In this document: piece after piece, positions 34,992-45,138 of the stretch
Position numbering within the stretch: position 1 is the stretch's first letter
Layout of the letters: each line of letters starts with the position of its first letter
Origin: Maylandia zebra
Lineage: Eukaryota; Chordata; Actinopteri; Cichliformes; Cichlidae
Reading direction: 5' to 3'
NCBI RefSeq assembly: GCF_041146795.1
Contig: NC_135168.1
Location: forward strand, 36,200,870-36,264,869
DNA length: 64,000 nt
The notes under the pieces: generated by a model
Database searches by the model: none
Seen by the model: the letters and a program-made list of their open reading frames with translations, nothing else
Told to the model about the DNA's origin: nothing
Translations under genes and position numbers: made by a program

Positions 34992-37900
34992 TTGCTTTTG
35001 TTTTTTGGAAACCATACAAAACATAAAAAGCTAAAGTAACAAACCACAGACCACGGCAGCATCAGCCACTGGTTTGTAAAGTCACCTGAATTTTAGAATG
35101 TATTTATTTAATTATTTTTTTTAGGCCAAAAGACACCACATGTGAACAAACTACTTGATTACTAAATTATCGGCTGTGTGCCTGTGTCGGCTGCGTAGGT
35201 CCATTGCGTGCGCATAGATGCGTGCAAATGGAGCGCAGGCCTCCCTTGAGCTGTTACACCAGCTAACAGCATAATAACCCATAATATTGGTAAGATAACA
35301 TAAAATAAAATAAAATGGATCATGACCAACAACACAAACATGGTTGAGAACTCCAGCTCAGTGATTCCAATTAGGTAATGCGGCTCACACCCTTTATAAT
35401 TCTGACTTTACATACCTTAACATGTGTTTCAGGCTATAAACATTTAAGCCAGTTTTTTTCCATAATAATGATCCCATTTCATATTAGTTTGAACTTCAGC
35501 TTAATCTAAGCTTTATCACTATTATTAGCCAATGTCAGCTATTTGCTGATTGATGACTATCAGCATTAATAACAGCTGATTTATCTGATTTTTAAATCAC
35601 AAAATATCAGTATTGGTCTTAAAAACCTATATTGGGTTGGCTCTAATTAAGATGGCACAGTCATGTTTGCAGTAAAAATACCTGTTTTTGTCAGTTCAGT
35701 CTGAAGCAGAGCAGTCAAAAAATTTATAATGTAGCTTATATTTAACAAAAAAGGACATTTTGGCTTCAGTGTATGTTGCTACTGTCTTCATCCTTGGCTG
35801 TACATTCTTTAGCTTTCCTGGAAGTCTAGTAGTCGGTACCAGTACCAGCATAATTACCTGATTCTTAAAACTCAATTCAATTCAAATTAAAAAAGAAAAA
35901 CACAGACGTTACCCTAATCCTTTGACTCAGTGTCATTTCAGAATGACACGAAAATGTTACCAATATATTTGGTTACCAGAAGTGTTAGCATGGTTGCTAA
36001 GTATCCTGCTAACGTCACAAGCTCAAGCATTTAACTTTAGACACAGTTGATTTCACAACAGCAATGCTGTTGTGAAATATGAATGTAAGCATATGTAGAT
36101 GTCTATCTTTTAGCCTCTTCTCTGAAGCATTTCCACACTTGGTGTGAAAGTCAAGATAGCATCGTTTGCATATCCATCCATCCATTCGCTTCCGCTTGTC
36201 CTTTTCAGGGTCGCGGGGGGCGCTGGAGCCTATCCCAGCTGTCATAGGGCGAAAGGCGGGGTACACCCTGGACAGGTCGCCAGTCTGTCGCAGGGCCAAC
36301 ACATAGGGACAGACAACCATTCACACTCACATTCACTCGCACATTCACACCTAGTGACAATTTAGATTAATCAATCAATTAACCTATCCCCACAAGCTGT
36401 GGGGGACGTTTGCATATCATCTTTTAAAAATGTAGTTCCAACCCTTGGTCATCTACCTCAAGTGCTTCCGTACTCGACTCTTACTACTTTTCTTCGCAAG
36501 TCGGGCTGGCACTATTACTGCAACTGCACTAGCCGCCATCTTTGGTGTTGTAGTTTGTAGTTATGCATCCCCATGTTGGTACATACTCTGCAAAAAATGA
36601 GTAGTATTCCAGATTTTGCTATTGGGGTTTTTTGTGTAAAGTTTTTTTTTCTTCTTCTGATGACATCACTAGTCCAAACTTTAGACAGGTGTATTTTCGC
36701 AGCTTTTATGTTACATATGCAAGTGGATTAAGAACATAATAAAACACAATCAAAATGCTTTTCCATAATGTGGGACCTTTTAAAATGTTGTGTTCTTCCT
36801 AGGCTGTGTTTTGTGCTGTAGTTGTACTAGATTCCGTTAGATTGTAATGTATTATGATGTTTCCTCCTCAATACATGCAGAATATAAGAAAAACCTCTGA
36901 ATGTGATGCAGATCAACTCAACAACAGCACAAAAGCAAAGTTCTCAGATGGGCCTGTGTCTTGAATAGCGTTTACTTCTTGTCGTTAATTATTCCCCCCT
37001 TTACCGTTATCGAGTTCCTTCATTCTCTGCATAGTCTCTTTTCTTTAGTGTTCCTATCCCCCACGCTGATTAGATTTGCATACCACTTTGCAGAAACAAC
37101 TGAAGGAGGCTTTGGAGAGCCACCGCCTGAGGAAGCAGGACTTCATCAACAGCATTCACAGAGACAAAGAAAAGATGAATATTATAAAGGTACGCTCATG
37201 TGGGAATCCAAAGGAATGGCAACACTTAAGAAATAAGAACAAGCACAGCCGTCTCTAATGGCTGTTTACAGCATGTTAATGTGCATATTTAGTGGTGCAG
37301 AACATGACAAACTGTGCAAAAGCAGGAGCGACGGAAACAAAATGACAAAGTAAGGCAGACAGATGTGGGATAAGAGCTTAAATTTTAGCCGCACACACTG
37401 GGCTGAGATGATGAAAAGGAAATCGTTTCCTTCTTTATGCAGTACTTGTCAGACACATGGAGCTTTTATGCTAATTGTGACTTCATTCCCATCTGTTTGT
37501 ATCTCTGGAGATGTGTGTTGTTCCGCAAGCTTTTTAGAGCTTTAAGCAAGCAAGCCACGTGTTCGGTAAACGCGTGGCACGACACGGAGAGTCCCGCTCT
37601 TATAACGTTAATCATCCCTCTCCCTCGTAGAGTGTCGCGGCAGATCTCCAGGCGCGTGTCAAAAGTGAGTTCCAAGCTCTCCATCAGATCCTGCACGATG
37701 AGGAAGCCTGTACGCTGGAGCAGCTGAGGAGGGAGCAGGAGGAGGAGCTGGTGAAAGTCCAGCACCACCTGGAGGTCACGGAGCAGGCAGCGAAGGAGCT
37801 GGAGGACAATATAAAAGCGCTGCAGGAGGCCAGCACTGCCACCCAGGACATCGTACTGACTGAGGTGGGAATTGAAAATGATGTGACCCTATTTATATTA

Positions 37901-39050
37901 TTGTCTGATATTATAAAATCATCTAATTGGGAATTAATTATTTTTCACGAACCCGTTTCAAACAAGCTGTTAACGTGACTTTTTTTTTTCCTTCTCATTA
38001 GCTCCCAGCACTGAGGTGAGCGTGCATTTCCGTGTTGTGACCAATTAATTGCTCGTGACAGTTTTTGCGCACATTGTGCTCATGTGACATTTACAGTAAT
38101 TTACGCTGAGAGCAAATGATCCGAACTCTGTGTTCTTTTTGTTTGCACAGACCATGTGCGCAGGTGGATATCGCCCCGGAGTTTGATATAAATGCTTTCA
38201 GTAACAAATACCTGGCTCCCTTACAATACATCACATGGAGGAGGATGTTCAAATCTTTGAAACCAGGTAATTTCCCCCCGATGCTTCATTACACACAAAA
38301 TGACTGGAGCTGAAAACTGGTTCTGAGTCAATAATGGGAGTAATTAAGGGAAAATGAGTGTAGTGTTATGATAAGCTATTGAGGTGGAAACAGGAGTGGC
38401 ACCATTATCATGCTGTAAAAGGGTTGTTTTGGAGTTTTGTGCGTTAAAAATCTGTCATTTTATCTCCCAATGAATTGTTTCACCCCATAGGTCCCTCCCT
38501 GTTAACGTTTGACGTCGATACAGCACACCCGAGCATTCAAGTCTCGAGAGACAAAACCATAGCGGTCGAATCTAACGTCATGACCCACCACGTGAACCAC
38601 AACAAGCGCTTCCTTCAGTGCGTCAACATTCTGGCTGCCCAGGGCTTCCAATCGGGTCGACACTACTGGGAGGTAGAAGTGGGCACCAGCCCTAAGTGGG
38701 ACCTGGGAGTGGCCTTGGAGAATGTCAACAGGCACGCTCGGATCAAGCTGAGCCCGGAAAGCGGCTACTGGACCTTGCGGCTGCGCAACGGGAACGAGTA
38801 CTCGGTGGGGAAGCAGCCGTGGGAGAGGCTGCGGGTCAGATTTTCCCCGCAGAGGCTCGGGGTTTTCTTGGACTGCGACGAGAGGAGGGTCTCCTTCTAC
38901 AACGCCGACGACATGAGTCCGCTCTACTCGTTCGCCAACGGGCCGAGGGGCAAGGTGTTCCCCTTCTTTAGCCCGTGCATTACAGACAGCCGCCACAAAC
39001 CTCAGCCCATAAAGCTCCTCCACTACCCTCCTGCCGCTCTGTCCGGCTGA
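34099..39050 (+). CDS. TRIM-type E3 ubiquitin ligase (RING, coiled coil, PRY-SPRY), 436 aa
   Basis: Coding exons are 34099-34389, 37094-37189 (96 bp), 37631-37864 (234 bp), 38002-38015 (14 bp), 38151-38266 and 38491-39050. All are GT-AG, phases agree, total 1,311 nt. The RING is C3HC4: C22, C25, C37, H39, C42, C45, C59, C62. Residues about 98-207 are heptad-rich coiled coil. Residues about 250-436 are PRY-SPRY, with [32 protein letters not shown] and [16 protein letters not shown]. The 96-bp, about 231-bp and micro-exon layout is the usual TRIM plan, but the first exon ends soon after the RING and no B-box is seen. It probably ubiquitinates partners bound by the SPRY domain, perhaps in innate immunity. 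A fish trim105-type gene or a gene related to human TRIM7/TRIM41 (also 5q35.3) are candidate names; I do not recognise it firmly. Confidence 0.9.
34954..34990. repeat. T37 homopolymer
   Basis: Thirty-seven consecutive T in the first coding intron of the TRIM gene. It may be the tail of a minus-strand retroposon, but no body is recognisable. Confidence 0.95.
35440..35655 (-). repeat. Remnant related to the hAT MITE at 18649
   Basis: Read on the minus strand, TTAGAGCCAACCCAATATAG followed by AAGACCAATACTGATATTTT follows the same order as the left end at 18649 (TAGGGGTCGACC, then AAAGACACCGATAACAGATA). Much diverged and only one end is seen. Confidence 0.4.
36165..36400 (+). repeat. Teleost dispersed repeat, copy 2 of 3 (TRIM intron)
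   Basis: Contains ATCCATCCATCCATTCGCTT, GGTCGCGGGGGGCGCTGGAG, CCTATCCCAGCTGTCATAGG and GACAGACAACCATTCACACT. It is the well-preserved front half of a repeat found throughout teleost genomes. The other end of the same family is at 41590 and 16881. Confidence 0.8.
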
Positions 39051-39632
39051 TATCGCTGCAATCAATCAATGCTTTCTCACACAACACGGTTATCAGCCAT
39101 TATTTGAATGAGCGTGACGTAAACATTCTTTTCACAAATTCTGACTTGATTTTGCCAGATGCTGTTTTCTATCTTAAAAGCTTTAAAATGTTCAGAAAAT
39201 TGTCTTACTCATCAAAGTAAAAAAAAAATCCACTTTGTAGTAATCATCGTGCCAAGGCTTATGCACCAATTAGCTTAAATGCAGTATTAAAACGCTGTGC
39301 TCTAGCTTAGATGCATCAAATTACATTAATGGCATACTCAGTCTTCAACACATAATGTTTAATAGATGTAGATAAATGACTTTTGCTATGATAATTGGAA
39401 TAATTGCCAGGTTAGACTCTTTAGACTGACTTGTAAAATCACCAAATTCAGTCAGGGTGAGGTTATTATGCACTTTATTACAAGATTTTGTATGTGATTG
39501 TGTAGGAAATAGAAAGGACTCAATCTGTTTATTCGTTTCTATTCATTATGTATGTGTCTAATTTTGAAGCCATGTATCATGAGTTTAATTTTCTTAGTAA
39601 TTTCCTTTCGTCGTGTATAAAGTGCTTACGCA

Positions 39633-39638
39633 AATAAA
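39633..39638 (+). terminator. Poly(A) signal, probably of the TRIM gene
   Basis: AATAAA 583 bp after the stop codon, followed by T-rich sequence. Confidence 0.55.
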
Positions 39639-40639
39639 CCGAATCACTTTTTCTTCCTCAAACACTGCCTTTGATTCTTTTCTACAACGCCACACGCTGT
39701 GGAAGTGCAAACCCAACACAACTTGAAACGATCAAGGATGCTATTAAACATCATCAAAGCAAAGTTCGCAACTGCACACTGCAACTGATGTGAATCCAAA
39801 GCTATCCTAACAGGAGACACGGTGGAGGGTTGCTGACTCGCCTGCACCGGAATTTTTTATTTTAATTTTTTTTCTTTAAACGCGTGAGCCATCGCTGACA
39901 CTTCCACAGCGAAAACAGGCGGGCTTTTGGTTATCTTTGCAAACACACGACAGCACCGACGTCCTGTTTCCTCCCGCCAGGTGAAAGGTCAGATAAACAG
40001 AGTGACAGTGGGGTTGCCTGTGGGTCTCCTGGACAGGCCTCAGGGGGCTGCTGAAGCAGGATGCTGCTGCCTGCGCCTCCTGATTGGGAAAGTGGCACAA
40101 TAAACTAGACCGGTGGGGGAACTGTTTTTCTGCACAGCAGCTACACGGAATATGCATTCATCATGCTTTTATCACACACTTTCTTTTATGTATGTGTTCA
40201 GATTTAGCAAAATTGCCGTAAATTATGAAGTAAACCTTTTACATTCTTGTTTTTCTCTTCTTTACAGGTCATTCTGTTTGACTCTGTGGAACACATTTGT
40301 GCCTTTTGGGTGTGATATACATCTATATACTACAAGATGTTTCTTATTGTAATTAAAACATGTTAAGCAATGTAATGGTAATAGAGCTAAACAGTGGCCA
40401 GTCTGTTTAATGGGACGCTCAGCTCTACAGAGCCTTTGGGTATCCTATGTAGCTCAAAGCGACACTATTTAATATTTTATTATTAAAACTTGAGAAATGC
40501 AATTATGCAAAAAGTCATTACTTCTAGCTTTCCTCGCCATTTCCTCTTAAATCTGCTTCAGTTTTAGTTTTGTGAAAAAGGAAGTACACCCTCTGGAAAT
40601 TATTGACCTTTTTAACATATTCAGTTGCAACTGAATAAC

Positions 40640-41250
40640 AGTGGTGGAAAAAGTCAAAACATATTAATATTAATAAGTCCTTTTCATAACAACTTGAACT
40701 ATCTAACCTCTGCTGTTCTCTTAGCTGTTCAAATCTGTTCATATCGACATGCCAACATCTAAAGAGCTCTCCAAGGTCTTCAGGGAAAAAATTCGATTGT
40801 GAATGCCCTCGAGCAGCGAGGGATTCAAAAATAATTTGAAATAAATCATTCCACTGTAAGAAAAATCTTCCACAAGTGGCGTAGCTTTCAAATAGCTGCC
40901 AGTTTCTGCGTCAATGACCACTCCAAAAAAGGAAAAAGAACAGGAGAAAAAAAAAGGGAACACCGACATTGATGGGAAGTAAAGCAGAATCTGAAAGTAC
41001 TGTAACTCTTTCTAGTTGTTTGGTGTCAAAGGGCATTCACGAGAAAGACTACAGAAATTTGACCTTGGATTTACTGTCTAAAAGGAAGATTAAACCAAAG
41101 CGACAATTTGATAAAGGGAGACAAAGGGAAAGAAAGATGTGACCTGGACACTCAAATCAAAGATAAGAAGTGCTCAGTCACAGTAACAACAGGGATGTTT
41201 GGCGCAGACCAAAGAAGAACTTTATCCCCATCATGGTGGAAACGTTTACG
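40640..41250 (+). mobile_element. Tc1-like transposon relic (lineage E)
   Basis: MPTSKELSKVFREKI from 40749, then after frame changes NHSTVRKIFHKWR, matches the first helix-turn-helix part of a Tc1-like transposase. VWRRPKKNFIPIM near 41200 matches the later stretch before the GG-rich catalytic strand. Many stops and a large gap lie between them. No termini are identified. Confidence 0.6.
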
Positions 41251-41589
41251 CCTACTTCTTATATTTACTTAAATAGAAGCACTAAAACCACATGATGAAA
41301 TCAATCTGTTACAAATAAAAGTCTGAATTTAAAATCTCACTTAAGTATTGTTAGTTAATGAGAGCAGACCCCTAAATATAAATAATCTCCCTCAAGCAGG
41401 ATTATACTGCTGTATTAAAAACTATTTTCTTATAGTTTTCAATGATTAATCTGCTGGTTGTATGTGATATATGGTTGTGATACATGTAGTCAAGTAAAGA
41501 GTGGAGAAGTAGAAAGTGGTATAAATACTAAACACTAAAGTCAAATTTCTATTAGAGCACATCTATCAGCTGTTTTCCTTTATTTACCG

Positions 41590-41775
41590 GATTTAGGTTG
41601 GGTGTCACAGGGCAAGAAGCAAAGTATACGCTGGAGAAGGCTACAGAGGTGACACAGAGACTCAGACCACCACACCTACGGCCAATTTTGGACTGTGGGA
41701 GGAAGACACATAATAGACACAGGTGGGAGAACATGCAAACTCCACACAGCCATTGCACCACAGTGCCATCTTAAA
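41590..41775 (+). repeat. Teleost dispersed repeat, copy 3 of 3
   Basis: Contains CCAATTTTGGACTGTGGGAG, GAGAACATGCAAACTCCACA and a closing CATTGCACCACAGTGCC. This is the back half of the family seen at 16881 and 36165. Confidence 0.75.
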
Positions 41776-41864
41776 TAAATATACCCAACATTAGCTGCAT
41801 ACCTTCCATGTCTCCTCATAAAGAACGGGAATGATTATGGAGTGGCTAAGTCAAGAGAAAGTGT

Positions 41865-42045
41865 AGATAGGCCGTGGCAGATTGCTGCCCCTCCCTGAGC
41901 CTGGTTCTGCTGGACCGTTCTTCCTGTTGAAAGGCAGTTTTTCCTTCTCACTGTCGCCAAGTTCTTTGTCATAAGGGCTTGTCTGATCGTTGCTTAATAT
42001 AAGCGCCAAATCACAAGTATTGATAAGATGAAACTAAATTGAATG
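41865..42045 (+). repeat. CCTGAGCCTGGTTCTGCTGG teleost repeat, copy 3 of 4
   Basis: Contains CCTCCCTGAGCCTGGTTCTG, GGCAGTTTTTCCTTCTCACT, CTGTCGCCAAGTTC and AAACTAAATTGAATG. Confidence 0.75.
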
Positions 42046-43789
42046 ATTTGGGGAGGTCTATGCATGAGCCTGTGTGATTTGCATCAAGTTGTCTACAAGA
42101 AGTTTCAGCAAAGAAGGATAAAAGCTGCAAATAAACAAATCTGAGATTGAGATTCAAACTTAAGTTTGGATCTGCCTTGAGCTGTGAGAGTTGTCTTGTC
42201 CCACTGCTATCCTGATTACATAGCAAATAACTTACATGCAAACCGCGCTGCTCCTACAGTCAGGAGGGCACCGTAACTCGGCATGATCTACAAATGCTAA
42301 GAATGGTGGCTACCACAATCAAAAGAAACCCAAAGGAACTCTGCTGAACTGTAACAGCTTCTTCAAAGTAGCTTGGCAAAAGTGCAGTGTAGCGTGGAGG
42401 CCCATGGGCATGAACTTCGGCGAAAGAGCGAGAGGGTTGCACGCTTGCTCCACATCCTTCCTATGATAGTAGTTGTAGAGCTGTAATCTGTTTCCTGACC
42501 TGAGGATGGGCCGGATGGAGTGCTGGCACTTCAAGGACGAGTCCTTGAGCCCTCGGTTGTCTCTCAGGGGTCGGACGAATTATAAACTGAAACCTTTTCA
42601 TCTGACACAGCAGAGGTAATTGTGCCATCCTGCGTAAAGCCTATTGTTTGCTATCGCTGTTGCCTGAATGGCTTATGTGTGCGGATTTCTTATTGAATTG
42701 GCTGTTCAAGTGTTTTTCATTTGTTTATGACATTATCTGTTTTATATTCGTAATGAGATTTAGTAACTCCCTGGACAGCGCTTTGTTAGGCTATCATCAC
42801 AATTTAGTGTGTTTATTTTTCTGTGAAGCCGAAGGCTCTGCCGGCCTGAAACCGAGGGAACATTTTAATTACAACCATTCAATCACAACATTGTGTTTTA
42901 AGGTCAGAGAGGTGGATTGCCGTAAGGGCTCCGGAGTGGAAACGCATGCCCACAATAACAAACAATAATCCTTTGACTCCCTGTTATTCAGCTCTCTCCC
43001 TGAGGTCAGGCTCTTCATAGCTGAGGAATCACACCATGTTCATATCAAGGAAAAATATTATTTCTCATATGTCTCATCAACAGCTGCTGCTTAATGTGTG
43101 GACTGTTCTAAAGGCACAGCAAGGGAGGAGTCCGGAGACACTTTAATGCTGTAATGGATTTCCAAGTGGCGAAGCAGCACATTATTATATATATCTCACT
43201 GGACTTGCGCTGATTATTCTGCACTTTCCATACGATGTTTGTCTGACCACCGCAAAGGTGACCCTGACAGTTCACAGATAAAGCACACACCTACACCCGA
43301 AGGCCCATCTCTGTGCGTGCGCATGATTACACAAGCGCACACCCCCTTCTGCCCTCTCTGACTTATGGTACACAGGTTTTCAATTTTCCAAATCCCTCCC
43401 TGTACGATAAAACGGGACTGATAGCGGCTCGCTACGGGCATGTTGTGCTCCTAGTACATGACTTTTATTCACACTCTGAGGACTCCCCGAGGAGGATGGA
43501 TGAGTGGGTGGTGGGGGTTAACAGGATTTGGTCAAGTCTGGAAGAAACTCTGTGCAGTTTAGTCTTGGAGGCATCATTACTTACATCTGACCCGTTGGAT
43601 GAGTTATTACGGAGACTTAATAGAGAGGCACTCCCTCAGCTTATGTTTGTTTAACGTGAGGAAGAATTTGTGTCCAGAAGCATGCCAGAAGAGATCTTTC
43701 CTTTACATCAAATTAACAACCAGCATTTGACCTAAACACATAAAACTGCATTGACAGTTTGGTGTCAGAAGGATTTAAAAACATTTTTG

Positions 43790-44266
43790 TGTCACGGAGG
43801 AGCAGGGAGGACTCGGCGCAGACTGAAGTCTCAGAAAAACAGGTTTATTTACACACTCCAGGTGCACTATATACAGGTGAGGGAGAAGGGGGCCAGGGTT
43901 CCCAGGGGTGCAGAGCGGGGTCGGGAAAAGCGTCCAGAGTCTCCAAACCAAAACACGAGAAATCTGCATACAGAGAACAAGGGTTAGCACGGAACTTTTA
44001 CGGACAGAGCTCAAAACTGGCTGAGGCTAAAGTAGCACTGACGAGCGTTATTCAATAGTCCAGCGGCGAGGTGCTCTCAGTCACTGCCTTAAGTAGCGGG
44101 AGCAAACAGGGTGAGGAGCCACAGGTGATTGCCTACAGGTGGTGGAGGCCGGGAGCTCACAATGAGCTCCGCCCAGGCAGCGAGCAGAGAGAGAGGAGAG
44201 AGAGAAAAGACAAAACATAACATGTAGCCACACAGGGCCAGCCGAGCAGGCACGGGGACCGTGACA
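43790..44266 (-). mobile_element. Solo LTR with perfect 5-bp target duplication
   Basis: A 477-bp unit bounded by TGTCACGG and CCGTGACA (perfect 8-bp inverted ends with TG...CA), flanked on both sides by TTTTG (43785-43789 and 44267-44271). Read on the minus strand it has CTACTTAAGGC as a possible promoter and AATAAACCTG near its 3' end. No internal retrotransposon sequence is attached, so it is a solo LTR left by recombination. Gypsy-type is likely from the 5-bp duplication, but unproven. Confidence 0.85.
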
Positions 44267-45138
44267 TTTTGAAATTTGAGCCTATTTTTGATACATCAAA
44301 AATACCATTCCTTCTTACATTCTTATATTTGTCTGCAGGCTGCCTCTGTTGCTTTATCTCGCAGTGGCATTTGTTTCCTTCCTGTGGTGACTGCAGTGCT
44401 CCCGTGGTGGCTTTGTAAGAATTTCTGATGTTATTAGGATTACCTGCTAAGCTATTTAGGTGTCAGGACGACTTTAAATGCTTTGGGAAAAATCCATGAC
44501 AGAAAATCAATGCCAAACGGTTCTGCAGCAACGCAACAAATGGGAAAACCCACAGCTCCAATATTGCAGTGCTCTTATTGCACGTTTTTATTATCCTCCA
44601 CAGTTATTATCCGCAGTTCTAAAAGTCTTTAATACAGCGGGATGAAACGCAAGACTTTGCAGGAAGGAACTTTGTCATGGATGTTTGGCTGACCCTCCAC
44701 ACCCCACCTCCCTAGCCCGTACACACCACCTCACACGCTCACACCCCTCTCCAGCTTGTTTTATGAACTGGGTGGGTGGATGTGGATGCGCTCCCGTCAC
44801 GAGCAAAGGAAAGGGAAATCGTTGAAAATCCCATTCAGTGCCTTATGCATCCTTTTAAACTAAACGAGGGGGGAAATTGTGTGTGTGGTGTGTGTGTGCT
44901 TTTCCTTTTCCTCAGCACTTCGGCTATGTCCTCTCTGCGCAAAGCAGCCCACAGACAGACAGCGTTCACCTGAGTTTCCCCCCCTTAACCCCACCCAAGG
45001 ACCTTCATTGAAACCAGCTTCTCCACTAAGAGCCTGTTAAAACCAACCTGTCCTTTTTCTTTTATTCTTCTAAAAAAAAAATTTAAAGAGAGAGAAACTC
45101 AGCTCAAGCTTGTGCACTTCTGGACCGGAGATCTGGAG

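Larger units (their letters stand above)
39051..45138. other. TRIM 3' UTR, intergenic region and flt4 upstream region
   Basis: The TRIM 3' UTR probably runs to about 39660. After it there is no credible coding exon. Recognisable contents are a Tc1-like relic (40640-41250), two teleost repeats (41590-41775 and 41865-42045) and a solo LTR (43790-44266). The last few hundred bases before 45139 are probably flt4 promoter and 5' UTR; I see no clear TATA box. The segment 42250-42600 has no stop-free frame I recognise and remains unexplained. Confidence 0.55.

Noticed and set aside
38502-39065. A 187-codon minus-strand open frame
   Set aside because: It is the antisense shadow of the PRY-SPRY exon; the plus-strand frame has clear family motifs and splice borders.
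43313-43654. A 113-codon plus-strand frame upstream of flt4
   Set aside because: No family resemblance, no good splice or promoter context, and composition like its surroundings.
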